A stretch of 64,000 nt of DNA from Candidatus Pantoea soli (lineage in GTDB: Bacteria; Pseudomonadota; Gammaproteobacteria; Enterobacterales; Enterobacteriaceae). Below, piece by piece: positions 20,194 to 29,590 of the stretch. Location: assembly GCF_007833795.1 (NCBI RefSeq), contig NZ_CP032702.1, positions 1,984,001 to 2,048,000 on the forward strand, written 5' to 3'. The translations under genes were made by a program, and so were the position numbers. The first letter of the stretch is position 1; each line of letters starts with the position of its first letter. The notes below the pieces were generated by a model. That model did not search any database, was not told the DNA's origin, and saw only the letters and a program-made list of their open reading frames with translations.

Positions 20194-20688
20194 TAATCAA
20201 TATCTGCCTTAAACAGGAACCTGATAGCGAGTAAGCAAGAAACGTACTCATTTGCGGCTAACAGATAAAAATTTTTGGATGCACCGGAAATTATCAGAAG
20301 CGTTATCCGCACGCCAAAGCTAAACCACAAAAATGTTAGCTAATTCTCTTTTATCACGTCTCGCGATGCAGGAAAAGCGTTAATTAACAGCCTGAATTAT
20401 TGATTATCATTCTGTTTTTGATAGATAAATTGTGATTTATGCGCGTTATTTGCGCGCCTTTCAACAATTCTGGCAACTTTTACAGCATTCACTGCAATCG
20501 CGCAAAATGGCCGTAGCATGCATTGGCTCAGGATTAAAAAACCCTGTTCGATGCTGGAATGAAGAAATTATGCAGAGAGAAATACTGTGATAATTATCAC
20601 ATATTATCGGGATGCTATACGAGGCTGGTCTGCGGTCAGTAGCGAAGGTTATAACCGGCGATGTTTATTAAGCTGGCTGAATAAAAAC
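20194..20688. other. Long AT-rich intergenic region upstream of oppA2
   Basis: No supported coding frame is present. The stretch is AT-rich and holds a GCGCG/CGCGC hairpin near 20443 and a perfect CRP-type palindrome at 20586-20601. It should contain the opp promoter, but I could not settle one. A short plus-strand RNA between the palindrome and the hairpin at 20689-20730 is possible. Confidence 0.5.
20586..20601. promoter_or_regulatory. Perfect CRP-type palindrome
   Basis: TGTGATAATTATCACA contains both CRP half-sites (TGTGA-N6-TCACA) and is fully self-complementary over 16 bases. It lies about 390 bases before the oppA2 start and after the end of ychE. The target could be the opp operon or an unannotated small RNA. 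Confidence 0.6.
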
Positions 20689-20738
20689 ACCAAAATAGTG
20701 CAACCCGCCGATGCAATGCACTATTTTGGTTCATTTTA
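20689..20738 (-). terminator. Long perfect hairpin after ychE
   Basis: ACCAAAATAGTGCA at 20689-20702 is exactly complementary to 20717-20730, around a 14-base loop. On the minus strand it is followed by GTGTTTTTATT, which fits termination of ychE. On the plus strand it is followed by TCATTTTAAT, so weaker use in the other direction is possible. Confidence 0.65.
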
Positions 20739-20765
20739 ATGTTTCACGCTGAAAAATAACGCGGC

Positions 20766-21413
20766 TTAATTTACCAGGCCCGGAAACAGCGCTTTAATGC
20801 CGGTGACAACAAATTCAATGCCCAGCGCCATCAGCAATAACCCCATGATACGGGTAATGACGTTAATCCCGGTCTGACCCAGCACCCGCACCATTAAAGG
20901 CGCAGCGCGAAACAGCAGCCAGCAGCAGAAGGCGAATACTGCAATGGCCACGCTAAAACCCAGCAGGTTAAGCCAGCTGTGATAACGGGAACTCCAGACG
21001 ATGGTTGAGCTGATGGCACCCGGTCCGGCCATCAGCGGCAATGCGAGCGGCACCACGCCAATGCTTTCCCGGATAGCGGTTTCTGATTTTTCCTGTTTGT
21101 TCTGCTTATCCTCACCGAGTTTGCCGCTGATCATCGACATCGCGATAGTAACAACCAGAATGCCGCCGGCAATGCGGAAAGAATCAATCGAAATGCCAAA
21201 CAGATGCAGAATGCCGTCGCCAAGAAACAGCGAGGTCCACAGAATGATGGCCACGGCAAGATTGGCTGTCAGGTTGGTTTTATTACGCTCTGCCACTGCC
21301 TGATAGCTGGTCATGCTGATAAACACCGGAATGATACCTACCGGATTTACCAGGGCGAATAAACCGACAAAAAACTTAATATAGCCGGACAGGTCAAGTA
21401 GCACAGGGGTCAA
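20766..21413 (-). CDS. ychE: MarC-family membrane protein YchE
   Basis: A 215-residue inner-membrane protein with about six transmembrane segments, the same length as E. coli YchE. The segments LFALVNPVGIIPVFISMTSYQ, IAMSMISGKLGEDKQNKQEKSE and the ALPLMAGPGAISS loop are family signatures. The MarC family is annotated as transporter-like, but its substrate is unknown. It is divergent from adhE, as in E. coli. Confidence 0.94.
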   Translation of the reverse strand: MTPVLLDLSGYIKFFVGLFALVNPVGIIPVFISMTSYQAVAERNKTNLTANLAVAIILWTSLFLGDGILHLFGISIDSFRIAGGILVVTIAMSMISGKLGEDKQNKQEKSETAIRESIGVVPLALPLMAGPGAISSTIVWSSRYHSWLNLLGFSVAIAVFAFCCWLLFRAAPLMVRVLGQTGINVITRIMGLLLMALGIEFVVTGIKALFPGLVN

Positions 21414-21644
21414 AATGGGCTCCAGAAGATGGCGTTCAAAACGCGCTTAATGTAGTGCATTAGCCTGCCGGAAAACCAGAGGTGAACACAGAAATATCTG
21501 CTGCTTTAGCGGTAAAGTCTGGTTCATCTCTCTGATATGGCCGGACAGTTATCGCATCGTGACTACGTGGTTAACGCGCTGCAAAACGCCCTGCTAACTT
21601 TACTTGCAAAAGTCAGAGCTGAAAGGTGTCAGCCCGGATCTGAT

Positions 21645-21686
21645 TTGATCTGCATCAAAATTGACCTCTCCGCACAGGGGTAGTCT
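21645..21686 (+). promoter_or_regulatory. FNR-type box and candidate adhE promoter
   Basis: TTGAT-CTGC-ATCAA at 21645-21658 matches the FNR consensus fully. A weak -10 candidate TAGTCT lies at 21681-21686. This would place the box about 41.5 bases before a start near 21693, the standard position for class II activation. The promoter itself is inferred. Confidence 0.5.
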
Positions 21687-21729
21687 ATCCCCATCAACCC
21701 GTGAAACAGCCACCTTTCAGGGCCAAACC

Positions 21730-21820
21730 CTTTTAGTAAGCAGCGGCGGCGCGGGCCAGCCTGGCGAAAATATAGCCAGCCCGGCGCTATACTTCAACCT
21801 TCAGGCTTGCTTACTAAAAG
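21730..21820 (+). promoter_or_regulatory. Long inverted repeat in the adhE leader
   Basis: Thirteen bases at 21730-21742 (CTTTTAGTAAGCA) are exactly complementary to 21808-21820. Between them lie further GC-rich self-complementary pieces (GGCCAGCCTGGC, GCCAGCCCGGCGC). The right arm ends about 15 bases before the adhE ribosome-binding site (CAGGAGAG). In E. coli the adhE leader folds over its ribosome site and RNase III cleavage is needed for translation; this repeat is a good candidate for the equivalent structure. Confidence 0.6.
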
Positions 21821-21845
21821 AGTTTAACTTCCTCAGGAGAGTACC

Positions 21846-24524
21846 ATGGCCGTTACTAATGTTGCCGAACTGAACGCACTGGTCGAACGTGTCAAACAGG
21901 CACAGCGTGAATATGCCAGTTTTAGTCAGGAACAGGTGGATACCATTTTCCGTGCAGCCGCGCTTGCCGCAGCCGATGCCCGTATCCCGCTTGCCAAAAT
22001 GGCGGTTGCCGAATCCGGCATGGGCATTGTTGAAGACAAGGTTATCAAAAACCATTTCGCCTCTGAATACATCTACAACGCGTATAAAGATGAAAAAACC
22101 TGTGGCGTGCTGGAAACTGACGACACCTTTGGTACCATCACCATCGCTGAACCGATTGGCCTGATTTGCGGCATTGTGCCGACCACTAACCCGACTTCCA
22201 CCGCGATTTTTAAAGCGCTCATCAGCCTGAAAACCCGCAACGGTATTATTTTCTCCCCTCATCCGCGCGCCAAAGATGCCACCAATAAAGCGGCGGACAT
22301 TGTGCTGCAGGCGGCTATCGCCGCCGGTGCCCCAAAAGATATTATCGGCTGGATTGATGCCCCCTCTGTCGAGCTGTCCAATCAGCTGATGCATCATCCG
22401 GATATCAACCTGATTCTGGCGACCGGCGGACCGGGCATGGTGAAAGCGGCTTACAGCTCAGGTAAACCGGCAATTGGTGTCGGTGCCGGGAACACGCCGG
22501 TGGTGATTGACGAAACCGCCGATGTGAAGCGTGCCGTGGCATCAATTCTGATGTCTAAAACCTTCGACAACGGCGTCATCTGTGCTTCTGAGCAGTCAGT
22601 AATTGTGGTGGATGCCGTTTATGACGCCGTGCGTGAACGTTTTGCCAGCCACGGTGGCTATCTGCTGCGGGGCGAAGAACTCAGGGCCGTGCAGAATATC
22701 ATTCTGAAAAATGGCGCTCTCAATGCGGCTATCGTCGGGCAACCTGCGTATAAAATTGCCGAGCTGGCAGGCATTAGCGTGCCGGTGAATACCAAGATCC
22801 TGATTGGTGAAGTCAACGCAGTGGATGAGTCGGAGCCGTTTGCGCATGAGAAACTATCGCCAACGTTAGCCATGTACCGCGCCACAGACTTCAGCGATGC
22901 CGTTAACAAAGCAGAGAAGCTGGTGGCGATGGGCGGCATCGGTCACACCTCCTGCCTCTATACAGACCAGGATAACCAGCGCGAGCGCGTACATGCCTTT
23001 GGCGACCGGATGAAAACCGCACGCATCCTGATTAATACCCCGGCTTCGCAGGGCGGCATCGGCGATCTGTATAACTTCAAGCTGGCCCCTTCCCTGACCC
23101 TGGGCTGCGGCTCATGGGGCGGCAACTCCATTTCAGAAAACGTCGGGCCAAAACACCTTATCAACAAGAAAACCGTCGCCAAGCGAGCAGAAAATATGTT
23201 ATGGCACAAACTTCCTAAATCCATCTATTTCCGCCGCGGCTCACTGCCTGTTGCGCTGGAGGAAGTGGCGACAGATGGCGCTAAACGCGCTTTCATCGTC
23301 ACGGACCGCTTCCTGTTCAACAACGGCTATGCGGACCAGGTGACCCGCGTTCTGAAGGCGCATGGCATTGAAACCGAAGTGTTCTTTGAAGTGGAAGCTG
23401 ACCCGACGCTGAGCATCGTGCGCAAAGGAGCGGAGCAGATGAACAGCTTTAAGCCAGACGTTATCATCGCCCTCGGCGGCGGTTCGCCGATGGATGCGGC
23501 GAAAATCATGTGGGTCATGTATGAACATCCGGAAACGCATTTTGAAGAGCTGGCCCTGCGCTTTATGGACATCCGGAAACGTATCTACAAGTTCCCGAAA
23601 ATGGGCGTGAAGGCCCGTATGGTGGCGATCACAACCACCTCCGGTACCGGTTCGGAAGTCACGCCGTTTGCGGTGGTCACTGACGACGCCACCGGCCAGA
23701 AATACCCGCTGGCGGATTATGCGCTGACACCGGACATGGCCATTGTGGATGCCAATCTGGTGATGGATATGCCGCGCTCGCTGTGCGCGTTTGGCGGTCT
23801 GGATGCCGTCACGCATGCGCTGGAAGCCTATGTATCCGTGCTGGCTAATGAATACTCTGACGGTCAGGCCTTACAGGCCCTGAAGCTGCTGAAAGAGAAC
23901 CTGCCAGCCAGCTATCGTGAGGGAGCCAAAAATCCGGTGGCGCGCGAACGCGTACACAATGCGGCCACCATCGCCGGTATCGCCTTTGCCAATGCCTTCC
24001 TCGGCGTGTGTCACTCAATGGCACACAAGCTGGGTTCGGAGTTCCATATTCCGCACGGCCTGGCCAACGCCCTGCTGATCTGCAATGTCATTCGCTATAA
24101 CGCCAACGACAACCCGACAAAACAGACCGCATTCAGTCAGTATGACCGTCCGCAGGCGCGGCGGCGTTATGCGGAAATTGCTGACCATCTTGGCCTGAGC
24201 GCCGCCGGTGACCGCACCGCGCAGAAAATTGAAAAACTGCTGGCGTGGCTGGAAGAGATGAAAACGCAGCTGGGTATTCCTGCCTCAATCCGTGAAGCGG
24301 GCGTACAGGAAGCGGATTTCCTGGCAAAAGTGGATAAGCTGGCGGATGATGCCTTTGACGATCAATGTACCGGCGCGAATCCGCGTTATCCGCTGATTGC
24401 TGAACTGAAACAAATTATGCTGGATACCTATTATGGCCGTCAGTTTTCTGAAGGCGCCGAGCCAGCAGCGGCAAACAGTGAAATCAGCGTCATAAAAGCA
24501 GAGAAAAAAACGAAAAAGGCCTGA
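21846..24524 (+). CDS. adhE: Bifunctional acetaldehyde-CoA / alcohol dehydrogenase
   Basis: An 892-residue fermentative enzyme converting acetyl-CoA to ethanol in two NADH-dependent steps, and forming long spirosome filaments. Residues about 1-440 are the aldehyde dehydrogenase domain, with the catalytic Cys246 in GVICASEQSV. Residues about 450-870 are the iron-dependent alcohol dehydrogenase domain, with the NAD loop ALGGGSPMDAAK and the metal region GGLDAVTHALEAY, GVCHSMAHKLGSEFHIPHG. One residue longer than E. coli AdhE. AGGAGAG precedes the start. Leader features suggest control by oxygen and by mRNA folding. Confidence 0.98.
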   Translation: MAVTNVAELNALVERVKQAQREYASFSQEQVDTIFRAAALAAADARIPLAKMAVAESGMGIVEDKVIKNHFASEYIYNAYKDEKTCGVLETDDTFGTITIAEPIGLICGIVPTTNPTSTAIFKALISLKTRNGIIFSPHPRAKDATNKAADIVLQAAIAAGAPKDIIGWIDAPSVELSNQLMHHPDINLILATGGPGMVKAAYSSGKPAIGVGAGNTPVVIDETADVKRAVASILMSKTFDNGVICASEQSVIVVDAVYDAVRERFASHGGYLLRGEELRAVQNIILKNGALNAAIVGQPAYKIAELAGISVPVNTKILIGEVNAVDESEPFAHEKLSPTLAMYRATDFSDAVNKAEKLVAMGGIGHTSCLYTDQDNQRERVHAFGDRMKTARILINTPASQGGIGDLYNFKLAPSLTLGCGSWGGNSISENVGPKHLINKKTVAKRAENMLWHKLPKSIYFRRGSLPVALEEVATDGAKRAFIVTDRFLFNNGYADQVTRVLKAHGIETEVFFEVEADPTLSIVRKGAEQMNSFKPDVIIALGGGSPMDAAKIMWVMYEHPETHFEELALRFMDIRKRIYKFPKMGVKARMVAITTTSGTGSEVTPFAVVTDDATGQKYPLADYALTPDMAIVDANLVMDMPRSLCAFGGLDAVTHALEAYVSVLANEYSDGQALQALKLLKENLPASYREGAKNPVARERVHNAATIAGIAFANAFLGVCHSMAHKLGSEFHIPHGLANALLICNVIRYNANDNPTKQTAFSQYDRPQARRRYAEIADHLGLSAAGDRTAQKIEKLLAWLEEMKTQLGIPASIREAGVQEADFLAKVDKLADDAFDDQCTGANPRYPLIAELKQIMLDTYYGRQFSEGAEPAAANSEISVIKAEKKTKKA

Positions 24525-24535
24525 GTGCCCGCGTT

Positions 24536-24562
24536 AAAAAACCCGCTACGGCGGGTTTTTTT
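24536..24562. terminator. Bidirectional terminator between adhE and tdk
   Basis: An eleven-pair stem AAAAAACCCGC with a TACG loop is followed by GCGGGTTTTTTT, T-rich on both strands, between the convergent ends of adhE and tdk. Confidence 0.9.
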
Positions 24563-24575
24563 ATATCCGCGGTTT

Positions 24576-25196
24576 TCAGATCGTCGGTTGTTGCGCATCA
24601 TGAATGGCATTTAACGAACCGTCTTCGATAGCCTGTTTATAATGTTTGCGGCAGACGGAAATATAGCGTTCGTTGCCGCCAATCACCACCTGCTCCCCTT
24701 CACTGAACGGTTTACCGTCCGCATCAAGACGTAACACCATACTGGCTTTACGTCCGCAGTGGCAGACTGTTTTCAGCTCCACCAGCTTATCCGCCCATGC
24801 CAGTAAATACTGACTGCCGGTAAATAATTCACCGCGGAAATCAGTTCGCAGGCCATAGCACAGCACCGGAATGTCCATCTTATCGACGACATCCGATAAC
24901 GCACGCACCTGTTCACGGGTGAGAAACTGACTCTCATCCACCAGGACACAGTGTACCGGCTGCTGCGCATGCTGCGCGGCAATCTCTTCCAGCAGCGCCG
25001 TGTCGGCGTTATATAACCAGGCGGGCGAAGAGAGCCCGATACGTGAGCTGACTTTGCCTGCACCAAAGCGGTCATCAATTTCCGCGGTATACACCAGGGT
25101 GCGCATACCGCGTTCCTGATAATTGTAAGAAGACTGCAACAGCGCGGTTGATTTGCCTGCATTCATCGCAGAGTAATAAAAATAGAGTTGGGCCAT
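24576..25196 (-). CDS. tdk: Thymidine kinase
   Basis: A 206-residue type II thymidine kinase that phosphorylates thymidine in the salvage pathway. The P-loop SAMNAGKS is at residues 9-16, VLVDESQFL is the Walker B region, and the zinc-binding cysteines appear in VCHCGRK and SVCRKHY. An upstream in-frame extension to 25256 exists. The ATG at 25196 matches the E. coli N-terminus exactly ([16 protein letters not shown]). It is divergent from hns, as in E. coli. Confidence 0.97.
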   Translation of the reverse strand: MAQLYFYYSAMNAGKSTALLQSSYNYQERGMRTLVYTAEIDDRFGAGKVSSRIGLSSPAWLYNADTALLEEIAAQHAQQPVHCVLVDESQFLTREQVRALSDVVDKMDIPVLCYGLRTDFRGELFTGSQYLLAWADKLVELKTVCHCGRKASMVLRLDADGKPFSEGEQVVIGGNERYISVCRKHYKQAIEDGSLNAIHDAQQPTI

Positions 25197-25598
25197 ACGC
25201 AAAATCTCATCACAGCGTAATTTGTTGCGCGAGAGTCTACCATAAAGCGCGGGCACGGGTGCGGCGGATTAATTTTTATCATTTGCTCAAATTAACGTCA
25301 GCCACCCTGAGCGAGCCGGGAAAAAAAGGTACAGCACATTATGATAAAGCCAGACTCGCGCCACGCTTTAATTCCGCTTAATTAACGATGACACCTGAGA
25401 TTTAGCGTGGAATTTCAGGCAGCCCGGTCAATTTAACCGCGCTAAATTGCCATAACAATATATAAAATGCAGGTTAACCGGCGCTCACCACTTTAACTTT
25501 ACGTTTTACATATAACTTCGGCTATTGCAGTAATTTTTTTCCAACACTATTATGAGTCGGCAGAACAACTCCCTTTATTATATTTTGAGATTAGGACA
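25197..25598. other. tdk-hns divergent intergenic region
   Basis: About 400 bases with no supported coding frame. The half nearer hns is AT-rich with several A/T tracts, which fits the known self-repression of hns by curved-DNA binding. No promoter could be fixed with confidence. TAGGACA just before the hns ATG is the ribosome-binding site. Confidence 0.5.
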
Positions 25599-26006
25599 AT
25601 GAGCGAAGCACTTAAAATTCTTAATAATATCCGTACATTGCGCGCCCAGGCCCGGGAATGCTCTCTGGAAACTTTAGAAGAGATGCTGGAGAAGCTGGAA
25701 GTTGTCGTGAATGAACGCCGTGAAGAAGAGAGCCATGCGCAGGCAGAAAATGCCGAGCGTACCCGCAAGCTGGAGCAATATCGCGAAATGCTGCTGGCGG
25801 ATGGTATTGATCCAAACGAATTACTGCAGGCTTTAACGGAAACCAAAACGCCGGGTAAAGCCAGACGTCCTGCCCGTCCGGCAAAATATGCTTATGTCGA
25901 TGAAAACGGTGAAAACCGTACGTGGACCGGTCAGGGTCGTACACCGGCCGTTATTAAAAAAGCCATTGAAGAACAAGGTAAACAACTGGACGATTTTCTG
26001 CTGTAA
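25599..26006 (+). CDS. hns: Nucleoid-associated silencer protein H-NS
   Basis: A 135-residue protein that coats AT-rich DNA and silences many genes. The N-terminal coiled-coil oligomerisation region (about 1-80) is highly charged. A basic linker ([11 protein letters not shown]) leads to the C-terminal DNA-binding domain with the minor-groove hook QGR at 112-114 inside [12 protein letters not shown]. The length is close to E. coli H-NS (137). It is followed by a strong terminator, and the surface-sugar genes start directly beyond. Confidence 0.97.
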   Translation: MSEALKILNNIRTLRAQARECSLETLEEMLEKLEVVVNERREEESHAQAENAERTRKLEQYREMLLADGIDPNELLQALTETKTPGKARRPARPAKYAYVDENGENRTWTGQGRTPAVIKKAIEEQGKQLDDFLL

Positions 26007-26065
26007 GGTGCCAGTGCTTCGAACAGTCAGCCATCACGCGCTGTGTTCTGATTTACACCAGGTAT

Positions 26066-26097
26066 AAAAAAAGGAAGCCGCTGGCTTCCTTTTTTTT
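26066..26097. terminator. Bidirectional terminator between hns and the epimerase gene
   Basis: The ten-pair stem AAAGGAAGCC/GGCTTCCTTT with a three-base loop is flanked by an A run on the left and a T run on the right, between two convergent genes. Confidence 0.92.
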
Positions 26098-26102
26098 GCT
26101 GA

Positions 26103-27110
26103 TTACTGCTGGTAGAACGCGCGATACCAGTTCACAAATTGCTGTACGCCCTGCTCTACGCTGGTCTGTGGACGGAACTGAATGGCGTCATACAGCGGCT
26201 GAGTATCGGCACTGGTTCCCAGCACATCCCCGGGCTGCAGCGGCAGCATATTTTTCACCGCTTCAATACCCAGCGCCTTTTCCAGTGACTCAATATAGGT
26301 CATCAGGCTGGTCGGCTGACTGTTACCGATATTATAAACGCGATACGGCGCTGAACTGCTGGCCGGTGAGCCGGTTTCAACCGTCCAGTTTTCATCGGGC
26401 TGCGGAATCACATCCTGCAGGCGCACAATGGCTTCGGCAATATCATCGATATAGGTGAAATCGCGCGTCATTTCACCACGGTTATAGACGTCGATAGCTT
26501 CACCGGCCAGCATGGCCCGGGTGAATTTAAACAGCGCCATATCCGGTCGTCCCCACGGGCCATAAACAGTGAAAAAGCGCAGGCCAGTGGTAGGAATCTG
26601 ATAAAGATGAGAATAGGTGTGCGACATCAGTTCGTTGGCTTTTTTGGTCGCCGCATAAAGCGAAACCGGATGATCAACGGAATCATCGGTAGAAAATGGC
26701 ATTTTGCGGTTCAGACCATAAACGGAACTGGATGAAGCATAGAGAAGATGGCCGATTTTATGATGACGGCACCCTTCCAGAATATTGAGATGCCCCGTTA
26801 AGTTCGCATCGGCATACACGTGCGGGTTATCAATGGAATAGCGTACGCCGGCCTGTGCGCCTAAATGAATGACGCGATCAAACGGGTGCTGGCTGAACAG
26901 AGAAGAAATGGCCTGGCGGTCTGCCAGGTCCATTTTAATAAAGGTAAATGCGGGATGCTGTCCGATCTGGTCGAGACGCGCCTGTTTCAGACTGACATCA
27001 TAATAGTCATTCAGGTTGTCGATACCGACAACCTGGTGACCGGCGGCCAGTAAACGCTGGCTGACATGAAAACCAATAAAACCTGCCGCGCCGGTAACCA
27101 GAAAATTCAT
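26103..27110 (-). CDS. UDP-glucuronate 4-epimerase family protein
   Basis: A 335-residue short-chain-dehydrogenase-type nucleotide-sugar epimerase. The NAD-binding GAAGFIG is at 7-13, ASSSSVYG precedes the catalytic Tyr152-Lys156 pair (SLYAATKKANE), and VYGPWGRPDMALFKFT is the signature of UDP-glucuronate epimerases of the CapI/LspL/WbnF type. Such enzymes make UDP-galacturonate for capsule or lipopolysaccharide. The genes lie 14 bases apart, and ugd, which supplies UDP-glucuronate, is directly upstream on the same strand, supporting this substrate. The ribosome site is GAGGGATG. E. coli K-12 lacks this gene here. Confidence 0.88.
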   Translation of the reverse strand: MNFLVTGAAGFIGFHVSQRLLAAGHQVVGIDNLNDYYDVSLKQARLDQIGQHPAFTFIKMDLADRQAISSLFSQHPFDRVIHLGAQAGVRYSIDNPHVYADANLTGHLNILEGCRHHKIGHLLYASSSSVYGLNRKMPFSTDDSVDHPVSLYAATKKANELMSHTYSHLYQIPTTGLRFFTVYGPWGRPDMALFKFTRAMLAGEAIDVYNRGEMTRDFTYIDDIAEAIVRLQDVIPQPDENWTVETGSPASSSAPYRVYNIGNSQPTSLMTYIESLEKALGIEAVKNMLPLQPGDVLGTSADTQPLYDAIQFRPQTSVEQGVQQFVNWYRAFYQQ

Positions 27111-27124
27111 ACATCCCTCATTAA

Positions 27125-28465
27125 TTACGCAATTTGAATAGACGCTCCGCGGCCGATTGCATAATAAACGAAGCCGCGTTTGCTGATACGCTCTGGATCA
27201 TACAGGTTACGACCATCAAAAATCACGGGTTCTTTTAACGCGGCTTTGATGACGTCGAAATCTGGCGCACGGAAATTCTGCCACTCCGTGCAAATCACCA
27301 GACCATCGGCACCCTGCAGCGCAGCTTCTTTGGTACCGGTCAGTTTCAGATCGTCACGGTGACCATAGATGCGCTGTGCTTCTTCCATCGCTTCCGGGTC
27401 GAAGGCCTGCACGGTAGCGCCCGCTTCCCATAATGCTTCCATCAGCACACGGCTGGACGCTTCACGCATGTCGTCGGTGTTCGGTTTGAACGCCAGGCCC
27501 CACAGCGCGAAGGTTTTACCGCGTAAGTCATCACCAAAGTGGCGTTTGATGAAGGTTGGCAGCTTGTTCTTCTGCGAATCATTCACATCTTCCACCGCCT
27601 GTAACAGGCGCGGCGTGTAACCAATCGACTCCGCAGTGCGAATCAGCGCCTGCACGTCTTTCGGGAAGCATGAACCGCCGTAGCCACAGCCCGGATAGAT
27701 GAAGTGATAACCGATACGTGAATCCGAACCGATGCCCTGACGCACTTTTTCGACGTCGGCACCCAGGCGCTCAGCCAGGTTGGAAATCTCGTTCATGAAG
27801 CTGATTTTGGTCGCCAGCATGCAGTTCGCAGCATACTTGGTCAGTTCCGCACTGCGGATATCCATCAGAATCATGCGGTCGTGGTTACGGTTGAATGGCT
27901 CATACAGCTCACGCAGCAGCTCCACCACTTCGTCGTTGTCGGTGCCGACAACGATACGCTCCGGACGCATGCAGTCATTTACCGCTGCGCCTTCCTTGAG
28001 GAATTCCGGGTTGGAAACTACGTCAAAGGTCATGCTGACGTTACGTTTCTGCAGCGTCTCTTCCATCACGGCACGCACGCGGTCAGCGGTGCCCACCGGA
28101 ACGGTAGATTTGTCGATCACCACTTTATGATCGTTCATGTATTGCGCAATGGTGCGCGCAACCGCAGTCACATATTTCAGGTCGGCGGAACCATCTTCAT
28201 CCGGTGGGGTTCCCACGGCGATAAACTGCATTACACCGTGATTTACGCCCTCTTCCGCGTTGGTGCTGAACTTAAGGCGACCCGCTTCGTAATTAGACAT
28301 AACCAGCGGCGTCAGGCCGGGTTCGAAAATCGGGATGATGCCTTTTTTCAGGTTTTCGACTTTTTTCTCGTCGACATCAATACAGAGAACGTCATGTCCG
28401 ACTTCGGCCAACACCGCAGCCTGAACCAGACCGACATAGCCGATACCAAATACAGTGACTTTCAT
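27125..28465 (-). CDS. ugd: UDP-glucose 6-dehydrogenase
   Basis: A 446-residue enzyme oxidising UDP-glucose to UDP-glucuronate with two NAD+. The N-terminal Rossmann loop is GIGYVGL (7-13), the catalytic Cys266 lies in [12 protein letters not shown], and the C-terminal UDP-binding domain has [14 protein letters not shown]. It is longer than the 388-residue E. coli K-12 Ugd and belongs to the longer branch of the family. It is preceded by galU (23-base gap), which makes its substrate, and followed by the epimerase that uses its product. Confidence 0.95.
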   Translation of the reverse strand: MKVTVFGIGYVGLVQAAVLAEVGHDVLCIDVDEKKVENLKKGIIPIFEPGLTPLVMSNYEAGRLKFSTNAEEGVNHGVMQFIAVGTPPDEDGSADLKYVTAVARTIAQYMNDHKVVIDKSTVPVGTADRVRAVMEETLQKRNVSMTFDVVSNPEFLKEGAAVNDCMRPERIVVGTDNDEVVELLRELYEPFNRNHDRMILMDIRSAELTKYAANCMLATKISFMNEISNLAERLGADVEKVRQGIGSDSRIGYHFIYPGCGYGGSCFPKDVQALIRTAESIGYTPRLLQAVEDVNDSQKNKLPTFIKRHFGDDLRGKTFALWGLAFKPNTDDMREASSRVLMEALWEAGATVQAFDPEAMEEAQRIYGHRDDLKLTGTKEAALQGADGLVICTEWQNFRAPDFDVIKAALKEPVIFDGRNLYDPERISKRGFVYYAIGRGASIQIA

Positions 28466-28488
28466 TGAATTATCCTGTGTTTAATGAA

Positions 28489-29397
28489 TTACTTTTTGTT
28501 GCCTACTGCACCGTCGAGCCACTGTGCGAAATCTTTGCCCAGCACCGGATGACGAACGCCGTATTCAACAAAAGCTTGCATATAACCCAGTTTGTTACCG
28601 CAGTCATGGCTGACACCGGTCAGGTGATAAGCTTCCACGGTCTCTTTTTCCATCAGCATGGCGATAGAGTCAGTCAGCTGAACTTCGCCGCCTGCGCCCG
28701 GAGGGGTTTTCGCCAGCAGAGGCCAGATGTCCGCAGACAGTACGTAACGGCCCACTACCGCCAGGTTTGAAGGCGCTTCAGACGCTTTTGGCTTCTCAAC
28801 CACGCCTACCATTGGTGCGCTCTGGCCTGGTGCCAGTTCAGCGCCCTGGCAGTCCACCACACCATAGGCGGTAACGTCTGCAACAGGCTCAACCATGATC
28901 TGGCTGTGACCGGTTTCTTCAAAGCGGCTCAGCATTTCTGCCAGGTTGTCTTTGGTTGGGTTTGATTCGTATTCGTCGATGATCACGTCCGGCAGAATGA
29001 CCGCCACCGGCTCGTCACCCACCAGCGGGTGTGCACACATCACTGCGTGACCCAGGCCTTTCGCAATACCCTGACGAACCTGCATGATGGTCACGTGCGG
29101 CGGGCAGATAGACTGGATTTCATCCAGCAGCTGACGCTTAACACGTTTTTCCAGCATGGCTTCCAGTTCGAAGCTGGTATCGAAGTGGTTTTCGATGGAG
29201 TTTTTAGAAGAGTGTGTAACCAGCACAATCTCGTTGATGCCCGCAGCAATACACTCGTTGACGACATACTGGATCAACGGCTTATCGACCAGCGGTAACA
29301 TCTCTTTTGGAATAGCTTTGGTAGCAGGCAGCATACGCGTACCCAGACCTGCAACCGGGATTACCGCTTTTTTTACTTTTGACTTATAGGCAGACAT
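28489..29397 (-). CDS. galU: UTP-glucose-1-phosphate uridylyltransferase
   Basis: A 302-residue enzyme that makes UDP-glucose, the precursor for trehalose, lipopolysaccharide and exopolysaccharide. The nucleotide-binding motif [19 protein letters not shown] is intact, and the [21 protein letters not shown] region is typical. The ATG at 29397 follows GAGAGG at good spacing; a TTG at 29400 one codon earlier is less likely. It heads a leftward galU-ugd-epimerase group that would deliver UDP-galacturonate. Confidence 0.97.
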   Translation of the reverse strand: MSAYKSKVKKAVIPVAGLGTRMLPATKAIPKEMLPLVDKPLIQYVVNECIAAGINEIVLVTHSSKNSIENHFDTSFELEAMLEKRVKRQLLDEIQSICPPHVTIMQVRQGIAKGLGHAVMCAHPLVGDEPVAVILPDVIIDEYESNPTKDNLAEMLSRFEETGHSQIMVEPVADVTAYGVVDCQGAELAPGQSAPMVGVVEKPKASEAPSNLAVVGRYVLSADIWPLLAKTPPGAGGEVQLTDSIAMLMEKETVEAYHLTGVSHDCGNKLGYMQAFVEYGVRHPVLGKDFAQWLDGAVGNKK

Positions 29398-29590
29398 CAA
29401 ATACCTCTCTTAATAGGCCGTTCAAGTTAATACTTGATATGTCGGTTTAAAAAACGAAATGAGTATATCAGTTACTGTCAGACGGATTTATCCTGGATGA
29501 AGTTAATCCACGGAATTTAAGACTATTACCCAAGTGTAAAGCTTAGCTCTGGCCCTGTCTTTAACCCGCCTGAAATATACCTTCAGCTGG

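Larger units (their letters stand above)
21414..21845. other. ychE-adhE divergent regulatory region
   Basis: No coding frame is supported in these 432 bases. The right half contains an FNR-type box, a possible -10 element and the long folded adhE leader described separately. The left half, next to ychE, shows no element that I can name. Confidence 0.6.
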
